64,000 nucleotides of DNA from Malania oleifera (Eukaryota; Streptophyta; Magnoliopsida; Santalales; Ximeniaceae). The stretch is from contig NC_080423.1 of the NCBI RefSeq assembly GCF_029873635.1, positions 99,134,397 to 99,198,396 of the forward strand. Reading direction: 5' to 3'. This document shows, in pieces, positions 1 to 13,314 of this stretch. The position numbers and the translations under genes were made by a program. How positions within the stretch are numbered: the first letter of the stretch is position 1; every line of letters starts with the position of its first letter. The notes below the pieces were generated by a model, which ran no database searches, was not told the DNA's origin, and saw only the letters and a program-made list of their open reading frames with translations.

Positions 1-1129
1 TTGATGTGAAAGATTTTACGAACCAAGCATTTATAAAAATATGAGTTATGTTGTGATAAATGATGTATTGTCAGTATATGTATTTATGTTATTGGAGCGA
101 GGCCATGTATTTATGTTATCGTCACGAGGCCGTATTTATGCTATCGGCACGAGGCCGTAATTATATTATTGGCGCGAGGCCATATTTACTATGATTTTGG
201 CGCGAGGCCATATGTATGATTTCGGGCCGAGGCCGTATCTATGTTTTCGGCATGAGGCCGTAATGATGTTACGTATGATCATATATTATATATTTTCACA
301 ACCAGGATGTTAGTTTAGCTCAGACCAGGAATTCGGTATCGTAGCTATGGGTTAATTTTGGCACGAGGCCTTATTAGTGCTACCGTCCCACGAGGGGATG
401 GGAGATGGATAGTCGATGTGGCTTTCAGTAGAGTGTGGACGTCCACCTGGCAGTCCGGACCAGGGTGTGGCGGGCTCATCGTACTTACAGACATATTTGA
501 TTCGGCAGTGGTCGGCCAGCCATTGTCGGGTCCCACCTTCGGGCTGCACAACCCGTCATGGGGGATAATACATGACACTAGCTAGCTAGTCATCCTGGGT
601 TTGTTTTCAGTACTACAGTTATAACAGATGATTTTATGTATGTTATGATTTATTAACAGATGTGAAAATATATGTTTACCTAATACGATATGATTATGTT
701 TATAGAATTATGAAATGTACTGTATACGTACAAATGCATTAAATATTCATGTTGCCACATAGCTGTATTTAGTTTATTTCCCTTACTGAGAAGTGTCTCA
801 CCCCCAAATTTAATTAATTTTTTCAGGAGCTCCTAAGAGACTGGCAGGTCAGGGCCGCCACTGAGCTAGTGAGATTACCCTGTGAGAAGGGTAAGATTTT
901 GTAATAGCGTCAGAGTTATTTTGTGTTTGACCCTAGAGATATTTGGATGTATGTGAGGATGTATAGAAAGCTCTGGTATTATATTTTATGATTAGATGTT
1001 TGAGATTTTATGTTTACTGCTGCTAGGTTTTTCGCTGTGTTTGACAGGTATCCCCGCTACCCACGGGTTCGAGTTGACCATTTTATTTATTATGTGATAT
1101 TTTATGTTAAGAAATTGAGGGACGTTACA
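1..1129 (+). repeat. 5' LTR of element 1 (3' portion only)
   Basis: This stretch aligns with about 8520-9752, the end of the 3' LTR, including the GGCCGT tandem array, the block near 400-560 and the CTTACTGAGAAGTGTCTCAC motif near 783. It ends TTACA at 1129. The LTR start lies left of the window. Confidence 0.88.
100..262 (+). repeat. Tandem array, about 25-base unit with GAGGCCGT core (5' LTR)
   Basis: About six imperfect copies of a unit of the type ATTTATGTTATCGGCACGAG followed by GCCGT. The same array with more copies recurs in the 3' LTR at 8643-8900, so it is part of the LTR and varies in copy number. Confidence 0.85.
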
Positions 1130-1154
1130 GCAGCAAAGGACTATACCTGTAGAG

Positions 1155-4100
1155 ATGACTTGGGAGCGATTTAGAGAGATATTCTTCGACAGGTATTTTC
1201 CAACCTCTTCCAGGAAGGCTAAGATTACGGAGTTCATGAATTTGAAGCAGGGACAGTTATCAGTACAGCAGTACGAGGCGAGGTTCATCAAGCTATCTCG
1301 CTTCGCCCCGTACATTATTCCAGATGAGACGAAGAAGGTACGACAGTTTGAAAGAGGCTTAAGGAGAGAAATTTATAAGAAGGTATCAATTTTGAAGTTG
1401 CAAGACTTCACCGAGCTGGTCGACCGAGCCATTATAGTAGAAATTGGTGATCGGTTGGAGGCTGAGGAGCAGAGGCAAAAGAAAAGGACTACACCTTCTG
1501 GTTTCCTGCAGGGACTTGGCCGTGCCGCGTGGAAGAGAGGTGGCTATTATAGGAACCAGATACAGAAGACCGGGAATCATGGTTTCCAGGGCATGCAGTC
1601 ATCTCCAGCTTGCCCATCTTGCAGGAAGAGACACCTAGGAGAGTGTCGTGCTGGGCGAGGTGTTTGCTACAGGTGCGGGGAGTTAGGACATATGATGAGG
1701 GAGTGTCCGACACAGACTAGTACTGCTCCTAGACCTGCACGAGGAGGTTACCAGGCACCACGAGGAGGCCAACAGAGGAATACGGCCCCAGCTAGAGTTT
1801 TAGCTTTGACGCCAGGAGATACTGAGGCAGCAGGAGATGTGGTGACAGGTACTGTTTCAATACTGTCATTTAAAGCTACTGTTTTGTTTGATTCTGGGGC
1901 GACGCATTCATTTATCGCCCGAGATTATGTTAAATTGTGTGGGTTTGAGTTTCAGCAGTTAGAAATTAGTTTGTCTGTTGCTACGCCAAATGGGACCGTA
2001 GGGGTATGTAGGAAGGTACTCAGGGACTGTCCAGTGGATATTCAAGGGAGGTATTTGTTAGCTAATCTGGTGGTTTTAGACATGCATGGGTTTGATGTAA
2101 TTTTGGGCATGGATTGGCTAGCTGCCCACTATGCTAGCATTGATTGCCATCAGAGAGTGGTAGTGTTTAGACCTCCAGAGGGACAGGAGTACAGATTCGT
2201 GGGATCACGTGTGCGCACCCCACCTCCGTTATTATCTGCTATTCAGGCGTGTAGATTGCTATCAGAAGGTTATCAGGGATATTTAACCTATGTGAAGGCT
2301 GTATCAGAAGGGGAACTGAGGGTGGAGGATATCCCAGTGGTAAGGGATTTTCTGATGTATGTCCCGAGGATTTGCCAGGACTACCTCCTGATCGTGAGGT
2401 AGAGTTTGTTATTAAGCTTGTTCCAGGGACAGCGCTGATTTCGAAGGCGCCATATAGAATGGCACTGGCAGAGTTGAAAGAACTGAAAGAGCAGTTGCAA
2501 GAGCTGTTAGATAAGGGGTTCATTTGACCTAGTGTGTCACCCAGGGGAGCACCGATTTTGTTTGTGAGGAAGAAGGATGGCTCGATGAGGTTGTGCATCG
2601 ACTATAGAGAAATAAAAAAAGTAACTATCAAGAATAAATACCCGCTCCCGCGTATTGATGATTTGTTTGACCAGTTACAGGAAACACAAATCTTTTGGAA
2701 GATAGATTTACGCTTCGGGTACCATCAGGTGAAAGTCAGGGCGGAAGATGTTATGAAGACGGCATTTAGAACACGGTATGGTCACTATGAATTTCTAGTT
2801 ATGCCGTTTGGGTTAACGAATGCTCCTGTGGTGTTTATGGATCTTATGAATAGGGTTTTTCACCAATACTTGGATTAGTTTGTGGTAGTATTTATTGATG
2901 ATATACTAGTGTATTCGAAGAGTCTAGAGGAGCATGAGGAGCATCTGAGTATAGTGTTGCAGGTATTGCGAGAGAAGAAGCTATATGCGAAGCTCAAAAA
3001 GTGTGAGTTCTGGCTGGAATAGGTTACCTTCCTTGGACACGTTATATCCAAGGGTGGTATTTCTGTTGATCCGAGTAAAATTGAGGCGGTGGTAGACTGG
3101 GTACAACCAAAGAACGTGCACGAGATCAGGAGTTTCCTGGGATTGGCTGGGCACTACCACAGGTTTGTTGAGGGTTTTTCTCGATTGTCAGGCCCGTTGA
3201 CCAGATTGACCAGAAAAGGAGCGAAGTTTGAGTGGTCTGATGAATGTGAACAGAGCTTCCAGGAGTTGAAGCAGCGACTCATCACTGCACCTGTGTTGAC
3301 AATTCCTTCAGGAGAAGAGGGGTTCGTAATTTATAGTGACGCGTCCCATAAAGGGTTCAGATGCGTGTTGATGCAGCGGGGGAGAGTAATAGCCTATGCC
3401 TCATGACAGTTGAAAGAATATGAGAAGAACTACCCTACCCACGATCTAGAGTTGGCGGCTGTTGTTTACGCACTGAAGATTTGGAGGCACTATTTATATG
3501 GGGGTAGGTGTGAGATATTTATTAACCATAAGAGCTTAAAGTATTTCTTCACGCATAAGGAATTGAATATGAGGCAGAGAAGATGACTGGAGCTAATAAA
3601 GGATTACGACTGCACTATCGGCTACCACCCGGGAAAGGCTAATGTGGTTGCTGATGCTTTAAGTCGGAAATCAGTGGAATCATCTGTATCTGCAATGGAG
3701 ATTCAGCATCTGATTCAGATGGATCTGAAGAGGCTCGGTGTGGAGTTGGTGGAGGGCGATCACCAAGCGTTTATTGCTGGATTGGTTTTGCAGCCGACTC
3801 TACAAGAGAGGATTAAAGCAGCTCAGAGGAATGATGCAAAACTAGTAGAGCTTATGGGAAAGGTATAGGATGGTCAGGAACCAGAATTCAGCATTTCAGA
3901 TGATGGAGCCCTGAGGTTCCATACCAAGTTATGTGTTCCAACCGATCCTGAGATCAAAAAAGTCATTCTGGAGGAAGCACATTGATCCTTATATACTGTA
4001 CATCCGGGTAGCACTAAAATATACAGGGATCTCCGAGAGTCTTTCTGGTGGAGCAACATGAAGAGGGAGATAGCTCAGTTTGTGGGTCAGTGTTTGACGT

Positions 4101-5233
4101 GCCAGCAAGTGAAGGCTGAGCATCAGAGACCGGCGGGATTGTTGCAGCCACTCCACATTCCTGAGTGGAAGTGGGAGCATATAGCGATGGATTTCGTCTC
4201 AGGATTACCGCCAGCATTGCATGGATAGGATGCTATTTGGGTAGTGGTGGATCGATTGACGAAGACTGCCCACTTTTTACCGATTAGAGTTAGCTACTCC
4301 ATGGACAGATTGGCTGGGTTATACATCCAGGAGATAGTTAGACTCCACGGCGTCCCAGTGTCCATAGTTTCAGATAGAGACCCACGGTTTACATCTCATT
4401 TTTGGAAGAGTCTGCAAGAGGCCATGGGTTCTAGATTGTCGTTCAGCACAGCTTTTCATCCTCAAACAGATGGACAGACAGAGAGGATGATACAGATTTT
4501 GGAGGATATGCTGCGAGCATGTGTGCTGGATTTTGGAGGTCGTTGGATGCAGTATTTGCCACTGGTTGAGTTTACGTATAACAACAGCTACCAGGCCAGC
4601 ATTAGGATGGCACCGTATGAGGCACTGTATGGCAGGAAGTCCCGATCCCCATTGTACTGGGATGAGGTTGGAGAGAGATAGGTATTGGGGCCAGAGCTGA
4701 TACAGCAGACTCAGGATAAAGTCAGACTCATCAGAGATAGGATCAGGACAGCGCAGAGCCAGCAGAAGAGTTATGCTGATACTCGTCGGCGAGAATTGGA
4801 GTTTGACATAGGAGATCACGTGTTCCTGAAGATGGCACCGCTGAAGGGTGTTATGAGGTTTGGGAGGAAGGGTAAGCTGAGCCCTAGATATATTGGATCA
4901 TTCGAGATTCTTGAGAGAGTGGGTCCAGTTGCCTATCGTTTGGCATTACCACTGGTCCTATCTAGGATCCATGACGTATTCCATGTTTCTATACTGAGGA
5001 AATACGTCCCAGACCCCTCCCATGTGATTAGATATGAAGCACTGGAATTGGGCGATACTTTAGCTTATGAGGAAGTGCCAGTGCAGATTCTTGACTGGAA
5101 GGAACAGGAGTTACGTACGAAGAAAATTCCACTGGTAAAAGTTCTGTGGCGCAACCATGCCATTGAGGAGGCTTCCTGGGAACTAAAGGATCAGATGTGC
5201 CAAAGATATCCGCACTTATTCAGTGGAGATTAG
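1155..5233 (+). pseudogene. gag-pol remnants of element 1 (fossil)
   Basis: Recognisable parts in order: a retrotransposon gag domain (about 1155-1480), a CCHC zinc knuckle (CYRCGELGHMMREC, near 1665-1710), an aspartic protease with DSGATHS (near 1890), reverse transcriptase (about 2440-3000), RNase H (about 3290-3650), integrase with a zinc-binding HHCC region and core (about 3960-4680), and a chromodomain-like tail (about 4960-5233). The coding region is broken and cannot make the family's polyprotein. It is treated as a fossil with about eight to ten breaks. Confidence 0.88.
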
Positions 5234-5697
5234 AACTGAGCCAGTCATGTGAATGGAATAATATTGTAGTTTTTATTTGTATAGTGTAACATAAGATAGA
5301 TAGAGTTTTTAGTTTTGAAATGTGAATGGTTTTGGGAGAATTTTGAATAGTTGTGATCTCCCAGAGCCCTCGTTGTAACCACGGTATTCCTCCGCCATAA
5401 GTGAGGGTAATCAATAAAAATTGAAAGTATTTTCACTAAAAAAGAGAAATAGGGGAATGGCAAATTTCGAGGACGAAATTTTTATAAGGAGGGGAGAATA
5501 TAAAAACCCCAAAAAGAGATATAAAAGATTAGTGGATTGATTTCCAAAAAAAAATTAATTAATTAATCGGATTTAAAAGAAAAAGAAAAAAAATTAATTA
5601 AAATTTATTTTTATTTTATTAATAAAATATATTATTATTAATATTAATTAAATATATATTTTTTATTTTTATTATTATTATTATTATTCTTTTACAT

Positions 5698-5718
5698 CCT
5701 GAAGCTTCCAGCTTCAGG
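5698..5718. repeat. Short perfect dyad in 3' LTR
   Basis: CCTGAAGCT and AGCTTCAGG form a perfect 9-base inverted repeat around TCC. It sits in the U3-like part of the LTR, just before the CT-rich leader. Confidence 0.7.
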
Positions 5719-6822
5719 ATGACTTCTTCTTCTTCTTCTTTACGTTTTCTTCTCTTTATTTATTTCCTGCAACTCTTTGTAATCTCTCTCTCTCCTCACG
5801 TTCTCTCTCCCTCTCTCCTCGATTTCGTGACGGATTTTCGCCCGATCGAAAAACCAAAGATACCATTGGACTCCATTCGCCGCTGCCGTTATTTCTACCA
5901 GAGCGGATCGGTGGTAGGAGCGGCATAAGCGTATTCCCTGGGGTAAGCCATTTTCCCCTTTTTCTTTAATTTCTTGCAAAATATAAGCCCAATTGATGAA
6001 CGGACATTGACTCACTCGAAAAATGAGCAGTTCGAAAGCTATCCCAAGTATAAGAGTTACGTTGTATAATATTAAGCCCAAGAGCTAGATCGTCTCCTCA
6101 GGGAATGCATTTTAATCTCAAATTTTACGTTCCTCCAATCAAAAATAAAAATGCACTGAACTCAGTTCAGATTCGGGATCTCAAGTTTGTTCAATTTCAC
6201 TTTTAACGAATTAAATAACACGTAAATTGAAATCCTAAACCAACATGTATTGAACTAAAAAACACTAATAGAAACCTTAACCTCCTCAAGGAAACATCGA
6301 AGCACACATTAATTAAGGATAGTAACCTAGAACATGGAATTAAAACACGCAGGAACGGGAACCTAATCAAACACAGACACGCGCGGAATAAAAATCAAAT
6401 CTTTAACATTAACTAAAAATTACAAATCAAAATCACAATTTAAACGTAGACTAAAAGCTGAACTTTTAATAAGAGCCAAGAACTCGAACCGAAGGAACAA
6501 AACACAAACAAAGATCTAAATTTAATGAAACACAATAACACCTTTCTCCTTTTTTTTTCTATTTTTATGTAAGAACTAGAATGGACATCACCAAATTAAG
6601 GTACTAAATCGAGCTTTACCGATCCTAACACATACTCAATTAAAAGAAAAAGAAAATAAGTAATAAATACTATAAGAAGAATAAAAAAGCCTAAATAAAT
6701 ATCCCAATGAAAATTCATACTTTAATAAAAAGTCTAAACAACAATCAAAGTCTAAAATAAACTTCAAACCAATTTAATTCAATGCTCAACAGTTAATACT
6801 AATAAAATAATCATAAAGAAAA

Positions 6823-6881
<59 letters not shown>

Positions 6882-8642
6882 AATTAAAAAACAGAGCTTG
6901 AGGGTCTTCGGCTGTGTTGCAGCGTGGAGGTAGCCTCGTGGGTGATTGCTGTTATGCATGGGAATTTCGGGCAACTGCTAGAGAGGAGCTCGGGATTGCT
7001 GGAGCTGATTTTCTACTGGTCTGTCTTGGGTTGTATTGCAGAGGGCCTTGGCTATGGTGGCTGGAGAGGGCCTCGGGTGGAGGAGCTGTACAGCAGGGGG
7101 TTGGAGTTGCTATTGGTGACCGAAGGGACTGCTGCTGCTGCAGAGTGGAGTAGCTGCTGTGTGTGGAGAGAGGGGCTGCTATGGAGAAATAGGGGAAAGG
7201 GTAAGAGCAGAGGGGAGAAGAAAAGCAAGAGAAACAGCAAGAAAGGAAGAAGGAACAGCAGAAGAGAAGCTGCGAGAGAGCGAATAGAGAAAAGCTAAGG
7301 GAAAGAGAAGGAACAAGAGGAAGAAGAAGAAGAAGAAGAAGAAGAAGGAGAAGAAGAGGGGAGAAGAGTGGTGTGCAGGGCACAGCTGGGAAAGAGGAGA
7401 AGAGAAGAATAAATAGAGATTGGGGAAGAAAGCCCTAGACCCGGATAGGAGACCCGACCCATTTAGAGGACCCGAATTATTATATTTTTTTGTTCTCTGT
7501 TCATACAAATTCTGCTCTTTTTGAGCCCTTATCTCGCAAAATGCAAAACACGAAAGTTGTAGATGATCCTTTCCTCTTTCTCTAGAAATTTGAATCGTCT
7601 CAATCGGAGTTCGGACGGAAAAGTTATGCACGAAATACAAATAGGTGTTGGTTTTAGTTCTCGGGAATTTCCCTGCGACAAAAAATTACCAAAACTTCAT
7701 AAATAGTGCAATAAAGTTCAAGAATGATGATTTTGGCACTTTATTAAAATATTGGACAATTTTAGACATTTAATTAAAAATATAAACGGTAAAGCCCGGG
7801 TTAAGCGTCCAATTACGCAGTCTTGACGCGTAATCAGACATCACCACGAGAATTTAGGGATGATTCTCTACAAGTCTAGTGGGACGGAATTCTCATGGAG
7901 GTGTCGGGCCAAAACCCCAAATTTGGGGTGCGGCGATTATTAAGGGGCTTATTTTTAATTAAATAGAATTAATTTAGAAATGTTAAATATTAAGCATCTG
8001 GGACTGAAGTAGGATTTTTGGAATTTAGGGCCCGGGTGAGCGCCGCGGATGTAATTTTGGGACCCGCAGGAAAAATTTAAAAAATTAAGTAGGGATGTTA
8101 AATAATAGTTTAAATATTAATTTGAGGTATATGAAGCCTAGGGAAGGCTAAATGAGTATTATTTTGGAGAAATAGGTTAATTAATCTAGAGAAAATGTAA
8201 ATTGCAAGGGTTAAATTTTGGTCGCCAAGGGCGTATGATTTGGGTCCTAACGAATTTCTCAATAGTCAGGTAAGGGAATAAACTAAAACAGTAATTTTTC
8301 ATACAAATTATTATTGATTATGTGTAAATTTATTTTCAGAAAAGCATATGTTATATTGTGTATTACGAATAAAATGTACGATTGGGAAAATACTGCTATG
8401 ATGATTAAAATGTATATGTATGTATGAGATGTAAGTAATTCACGATTTTAGAATATGAAGTATGACTTTTAACAGCATATGTGTGGCATGAATATTATTT
8501 TGTATGAAATGTATTATGATGTGAAAGATTTTACGAACAAAGCATGATTTCAGGTATTATAAAAATATGAGTTATGTTGTGATGGTTTTGACGATTATGT
8601 GATAAATGATGTATTTTCAAAATATATATACCTGAAACAATT

Positions 8643-8900
8643 TTGGCACGAGGCCATATATTTATGTTATCGGCACGAGGCCATATTTATGTTTTTGACG
8701 CGAGGCCATATATTTATGTTATCGGCACGAGGCCGTATTTATGCTATTGGCGCGAGGCCATGTATTTATGTTATCAGCACGAGGCCATGTATTTATGTTA
8801 TCGGCACGAGGCCGTATTTATGTTATCGGCACGAGGCCGTATTTATGTTTTTGGCACGAGGCTGTAATTACTATATTTTCAGCACGAGGCCGTAATGATG
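8643..8900 (+). repeat. Tandem array, about 25-base unit with GAGGCCGT core (3' LTR)
   Basis: About ten imperfect units containing GGCACGAGGCC followed by a TATTTATGTT-like spacer. The array makes overlapping open frames in all three plus frames, which are artefacts of the repeat. It corresponds to the shorter array at 100-262 in the 5' LTR. Confidence 0.88.
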
Positions 8901-9754
8901 TTATATATATGATCATGTATTATATGTTATCACCACCAGGATATTAGTTTAGTTCAGTTCAGGGGCTCGGTACCGTAGCTATATGTGTAGATCAGATATC
9001 TACGTCAGATTAGTGCTAACCATCCCACCGGAGGATGGGAGATGGATATTCGATGTGGCTTCTAGTAGAGTGTGGACATCCACCTGGCAGTCCAGACTAG
9101 GGTGTGGCGGGCTCATCGTACTTACAGACATATTTGATTCGGCAGTGGTTGGCCAGGCATTGTCGGGTCCCGCCTTCGGGCTGCACAACCCGTCATGGGG
9201 GGTAATACATGACACCATCTAGCTAGTCATCCTGAGTTTGTTTTCAGTACTACAGTTATAACAGATGATTTTATGTATGTTATGATTTATTAACAGATGT
9301 GAAAATATATGTTTACCCAGTACGATATGATGATGTTTATAGAATTATGAAATGTACTATATACGTATAAATGCATTAAATATTCATGTTGTCACACAGC
9401 TGTATTTAGTTTATTTTCCCTTACTGAGAAGTGTCTCACCCCCAAACTGAATTAATTTTTCAGGAGCCCATGAGAGACCGGCGGATCAGAGCCACCGTTG
9501 AGCTAGTGAGATTACCCTATGAGAAGGGTAAGATTTTGTAATAGCGTCAGAGTTATTTTGTGTTTGACCCTAGAGATATTTTGATGTATGTGAGGATGTA
9601 TAGAATGCTCTGGTATTATGTTTTATGATTGGATGTTTGCTGCTGCTAGGTTTTTCGCTGTGTTTGACAGGTGTTCCCGCTACCCACAGGTTCGAGTTGA
9701 CCATTTTATTTATTATGTGATATTTTATGTTAAGAAATTGAGGGAAGTTACAGC

Positions 9755-10050
9755 ACCCCTCTGCTCTGATACCTTATGCAACCTATAGTCACAACTGAAG
9801 CATATCAAGACACTTATCTTACTTAGTAAGCCCTCAGGTGGATGGTTTATCTCGTATTCACAACATTCACACAAATTTTTTAACGGCGAAGGCTCTCGAG
9901 AATGAGGAAGTTTACCCGTCCATACAAGTAGTTTCCCTCTGCCCTAATACGTTATATAGCCCATAGTTATATCTAATACCTATTAGGGCACTCGCCTTTC
10001 TCAGCAAACCCTTGAGCGGAGAGTATACCTCGCCTCAAATATGTATAATA
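9755..10050. repeat. Diverged tandem duplication, unit about 118 bases
   Basis: A stretch starting CCCCTCTGCTCTGATACC (9756) is echoed by one starting TCCCTCTGCCCTAATACG (9933). Both continue in register to a TAAGCCCTCAGG / AAACCCTTGAGC block and a CTCG-containing end. Identity looks like 60-65%. It lies in the distal part of the older minus-strand LTR. Confidence 0.55.
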
Positions 10051-10299
10051 TTACTATATTTAATAATGATAATACTTTACTAGATTACTCTGTATGTTAT
10101 TATCTCTGTATTATTCATCTTTTAATGTTCTCAACTTTCACATTTCTCTGTTTTTATATCATTCTTGTCTACTATTCTCATATCTGCTATTCTCATATCT
10201 ATTGTTTTCATATTATCACTAGTTAAATTAACAATTATGCATTTAGAACTCTCTATACTGATGGAGAAATCACTATCACGCTTCCGCCCCATGACGGGT

Positions 10300-10769
10300 T
10301 GTAACAACTCGGGATTTTTGCACAGGGTTCGTCGACGAATACAGGAGATTTGTCGACGAGTGCATAAGGGACTTCGTCGATGAAGCCACGTCTCGTCGAC
10401 GATGTAGACACCCTATTTTTGCCCTAACTAGATAGAAGAAAGGGTCTATTCTTATTTTCATTATTTTTAGTATTACCTTATTATTATTATTATTTTATTA
10501 TCACTATTATTTTTATTTATTTTATTATTTTTATTTCTATTATTATTATTAGTATTTTTTATCTTTATTTTATTATTACTTTCTTGTAATTATTATTACT
10601 AGTAGTATTATTAGTATTGCTTTACTACTATTATTTTTTATATACTATTATTATTATTATTATTATTATTATTAGTTGGCTATTATTTTTATTTTTATTA
10701 CACTTATTATTATTATTATCATTTACTATTATTATTTCTATATTCATCATTATTAATATTACTTTATTT

Positions 10770-10801
<32 letters not shown>

Positions 10802-12533
10802 CATCATCATCATCATATCTATTATTAATACTATTATTATATTTACTTTGTTATTACTATTATTATTAATTATTTATTATTACTATTCTTATTAATATTA
10901 TTATTACGTTACCATTATTATTAATATATTGTTATCATTAGTATTAGCAATATTGGTATCATTATTCTTTCCCTCTCCTTCTCACATAGTCGGGAGCCAA
11001 GCAAAAATACAAAAAAAAAAAAAAAAACCCCTATTCTTTTCTCACAAAAACACGCATCGCAAGTCAGAACACCAGAAATTTTTTTCTCTTTATCCATCTT
11101 CTTCTTCTGCTCCTTCCCTAACTGCTCTCTGCCTCCCTGATCTCTCTCTCTCTCGTCATTCATCACAGCTAAGCCTATCCTCCATCTTCTTCTTCAACCT
11201 CACTCTGCTCTACGTTCCTGTCCGCTCCGGCAGAAGCAGCAGCAATCATCTCCCGCTCCAGTTCCTATCTGCAGCAATCTAGACCACACGAGAGACTCCC
11301 CTGCTAATCCTCATGACCAGTTGTTTCGGTCCTCACACCCAGCCTCCAGCAGTGTCGCCATTGCTCCAACAGTCACGCCCAGCAAACCACCAGCCACGAC
11401 CCCCGCCGCAGCACTGCCACCAGCTACCACGCTACCGCCGTCGCCGGCGGTCCACCACCAAAGCAACCCACGGTCAGCATACCCATAACTCTCCGGTCAT
11501 ACAGTCCAACCGAGAAGACACCATCTCCAGCAGCACGGTTGGAGTTCTCTACTACCATCAACTCCAGTTGCAGCAGTCCCCTCTGAGCACCCACGGTGAG
11601 TCCCTGCCTCCTTCTGCTATATCTGCACACACACACACATAAAGTTTAAGTTTTTCTTAGTTTTTACATGTTGTGTATACTTTAAGTTTTCTTATTATGT
11701 ATTTATTTTATTTTACTTACTTGTTAGATAATCAATATAGTAATATTATCTTTAGTGTTTAATGTCCATTTTTTTAATTCTCATAATGGTAAATATTAAT
11801 TGATTTATTTTTCTTGGGTGCAGGATTTTTGTTCATATTTAAATTTTTATTATTTTTTTATGCATATTAAATACTAATTGATATATTTTTCTTGGATGCA
11901 GGATTTTTGTTCATATTAGATATTTGCTTGATGTTTAAATATTATTATTGAACTTGTGTTATTTAAGTCATATCTCTTTAAGGTATGTTGTAATATTGTT
12001 GTTTATTGATATTTTTGTCATGTATATATATTTAGGTAATATTATGATATATTATTTTATATTGCTTTTATTATTTTGGTATAATGTTATTACGTATATA
12101 CATGTATATCTAGATTTATTATGGTTTAGAATATCGTTTCTATATCATGCACATATTATGATTTTATGTTGTATGTAATATTAGGTTTACCACTTAATAT
12201 AATATTATTATCATGTATATAATTTTGTTATTAATATGGTATCATTTAATATAGTATATCTTTTAGCATATATGGTGCTATAGTCGCTATTATTTATCAT
12301 GATATTTTTAATATTTTGAGATATTTAGTGTTACCTTAAATGTGTAGCATTACGTATTTTTAGTATGTTAAGATTGTGTTATTTATGATAGTATTTTATT
12401 TTGGTATATATGGTATTATTCATTATGGTATTTATTTTCATTGTTTTTATTATTGTTGTTATTATTATTCTAGTTTATATCATACGTTTATATTTAATAC
12501 TACTAATTGTGCTATTTTTAGTATTGTATGAAC

Positions 12534-12605
<72 letters not shown>

Positions 12606-13240
12606 CTTTATGTTTATTTTTAGTATAAAATATTTTCTTGATTTTTTTATCCCTATGATTTTAATGCTAGGGTATGAGCTTTCGGACTTCACGTACCTTA
12701 AGCTCTGAGGGAATATATGTGTATATATTACATTTATTTATTTATTTTTCATGTGTATTTATAAATTCATAAAAGGGGTAATTTAAAGACTTTTTAAATT
12801 AACTTAGAGATAATTCTAAATTAATTAGGTACCGTTCGTAAGAACGAGAGCGTAGTGGGTGCTCGTACCTTCCCCTCGCGTAACCGAACTCCCGACCCCA
12901 GCTCTGGTAACGTAGGCCCATTCTACCCCTAACGGGGTAGTAATCATGTGTTCTAACCACACTAAAGGTTAGTAGCGACTCTGACATTCCCTATTTTTCC
13001 TCAAAAATTAAAACTGATTTTTATTTTGCCGCCCGGGTCACACGAGCTCCGAGACGTCGCAACAAACGAGAAAATACCGAGAGAGGTTTTAGGGCAGCCT
13101 AAAATTTGTCGATGAGGAAGTAGGGTTCGTTGACAAAATTACTGAAAGATTCGTCGACGAGATGACGTGTCTCGTCCATGAAGACCACAGTAGATATAGT
13201 GTTTAACCCAAATTTTTGATGAAAAACAGTGCAAGAAATA

Positions 13241-13314
<74 letters not shown>

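Larger units (their letters stand above)
1..9752 (+). mobile_element. Ty3/gypsy chromovirus (Tekay/Del-like) element 1, left end outside window
   Basis: This is a plus-strand LTR retrotransposon fossil. Seen in sequence: the last 1129 bases of a 5' LTR ending in TTACA, an internal region with gag, protease, RT, RNase H, integrase and a chromodomain-like C-terminus (about 1155-5233), a purine tract at about 5485-5498, and a 3' LTR at 5499-9752. Order RT before integrase gives the Ty3/gypsy assignment. The long LTRs and the conserved C-terminal block (VQILDWKEQELRTKKIPLVK region) fit the Tekay/Del chromovirus clade. The element is broken, with roughly eight to ten breaks. A hand comparison of about 190 bases of the two LTRs shows about 4% difference, so it is fairly young (about 1.5 million years at a fast plant rate, more in a slow-evolving tree). 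The target duplication cannot be tested because the left end is missing. Confidence 0.9.
5499..9752 (+). repeat. 3' LTR of element 1, 4.25 kb
   Basis: It starts at TATAAAAACCCC right after the purine tract, in the place where element 2 has TGTAACAACCCG, and ends TTACA at 9752. At 4254 bases it is about twice the 2.2 kb of the related LTRs in this window. The middle (about 5990-7930) has no counterpart in those LTRs and contains an AG microsatellite (about 6828-6880) and a GAA-rich tract (about 7318-7360), so it may hold a further nested repeat. The right part contains the GGCCGT array and the region matching the 5' LTR. Confidence 0.82.

Noticed and set aside
100-262. CRISPR-like regular repeats
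   Set aside because: Units are head-to-tail without unique spacers, vary in length, and lie inside plant LTRs.
6786-7640. Ser/Leu- and Gly-rich open frames on both strands
   Set aside because: They come from AG/CT and GAA low-complexity sequence in an LTR. No domain is present.
8599-8947. Overlapping open frames with repeated ARGHIYV / TRPYLCY-like peptides in three plus frames
   Set aside because: They are produced by the 25-base tandem array of the LTR, and no codon preference or start context supports a gene.
10617-12628. Hydrophobic open frames rich in Ile (for example 10617-10895 and 12401-12628)
   Set aside because: They arise from ATT microsatellites in the Ogre-type LTR.
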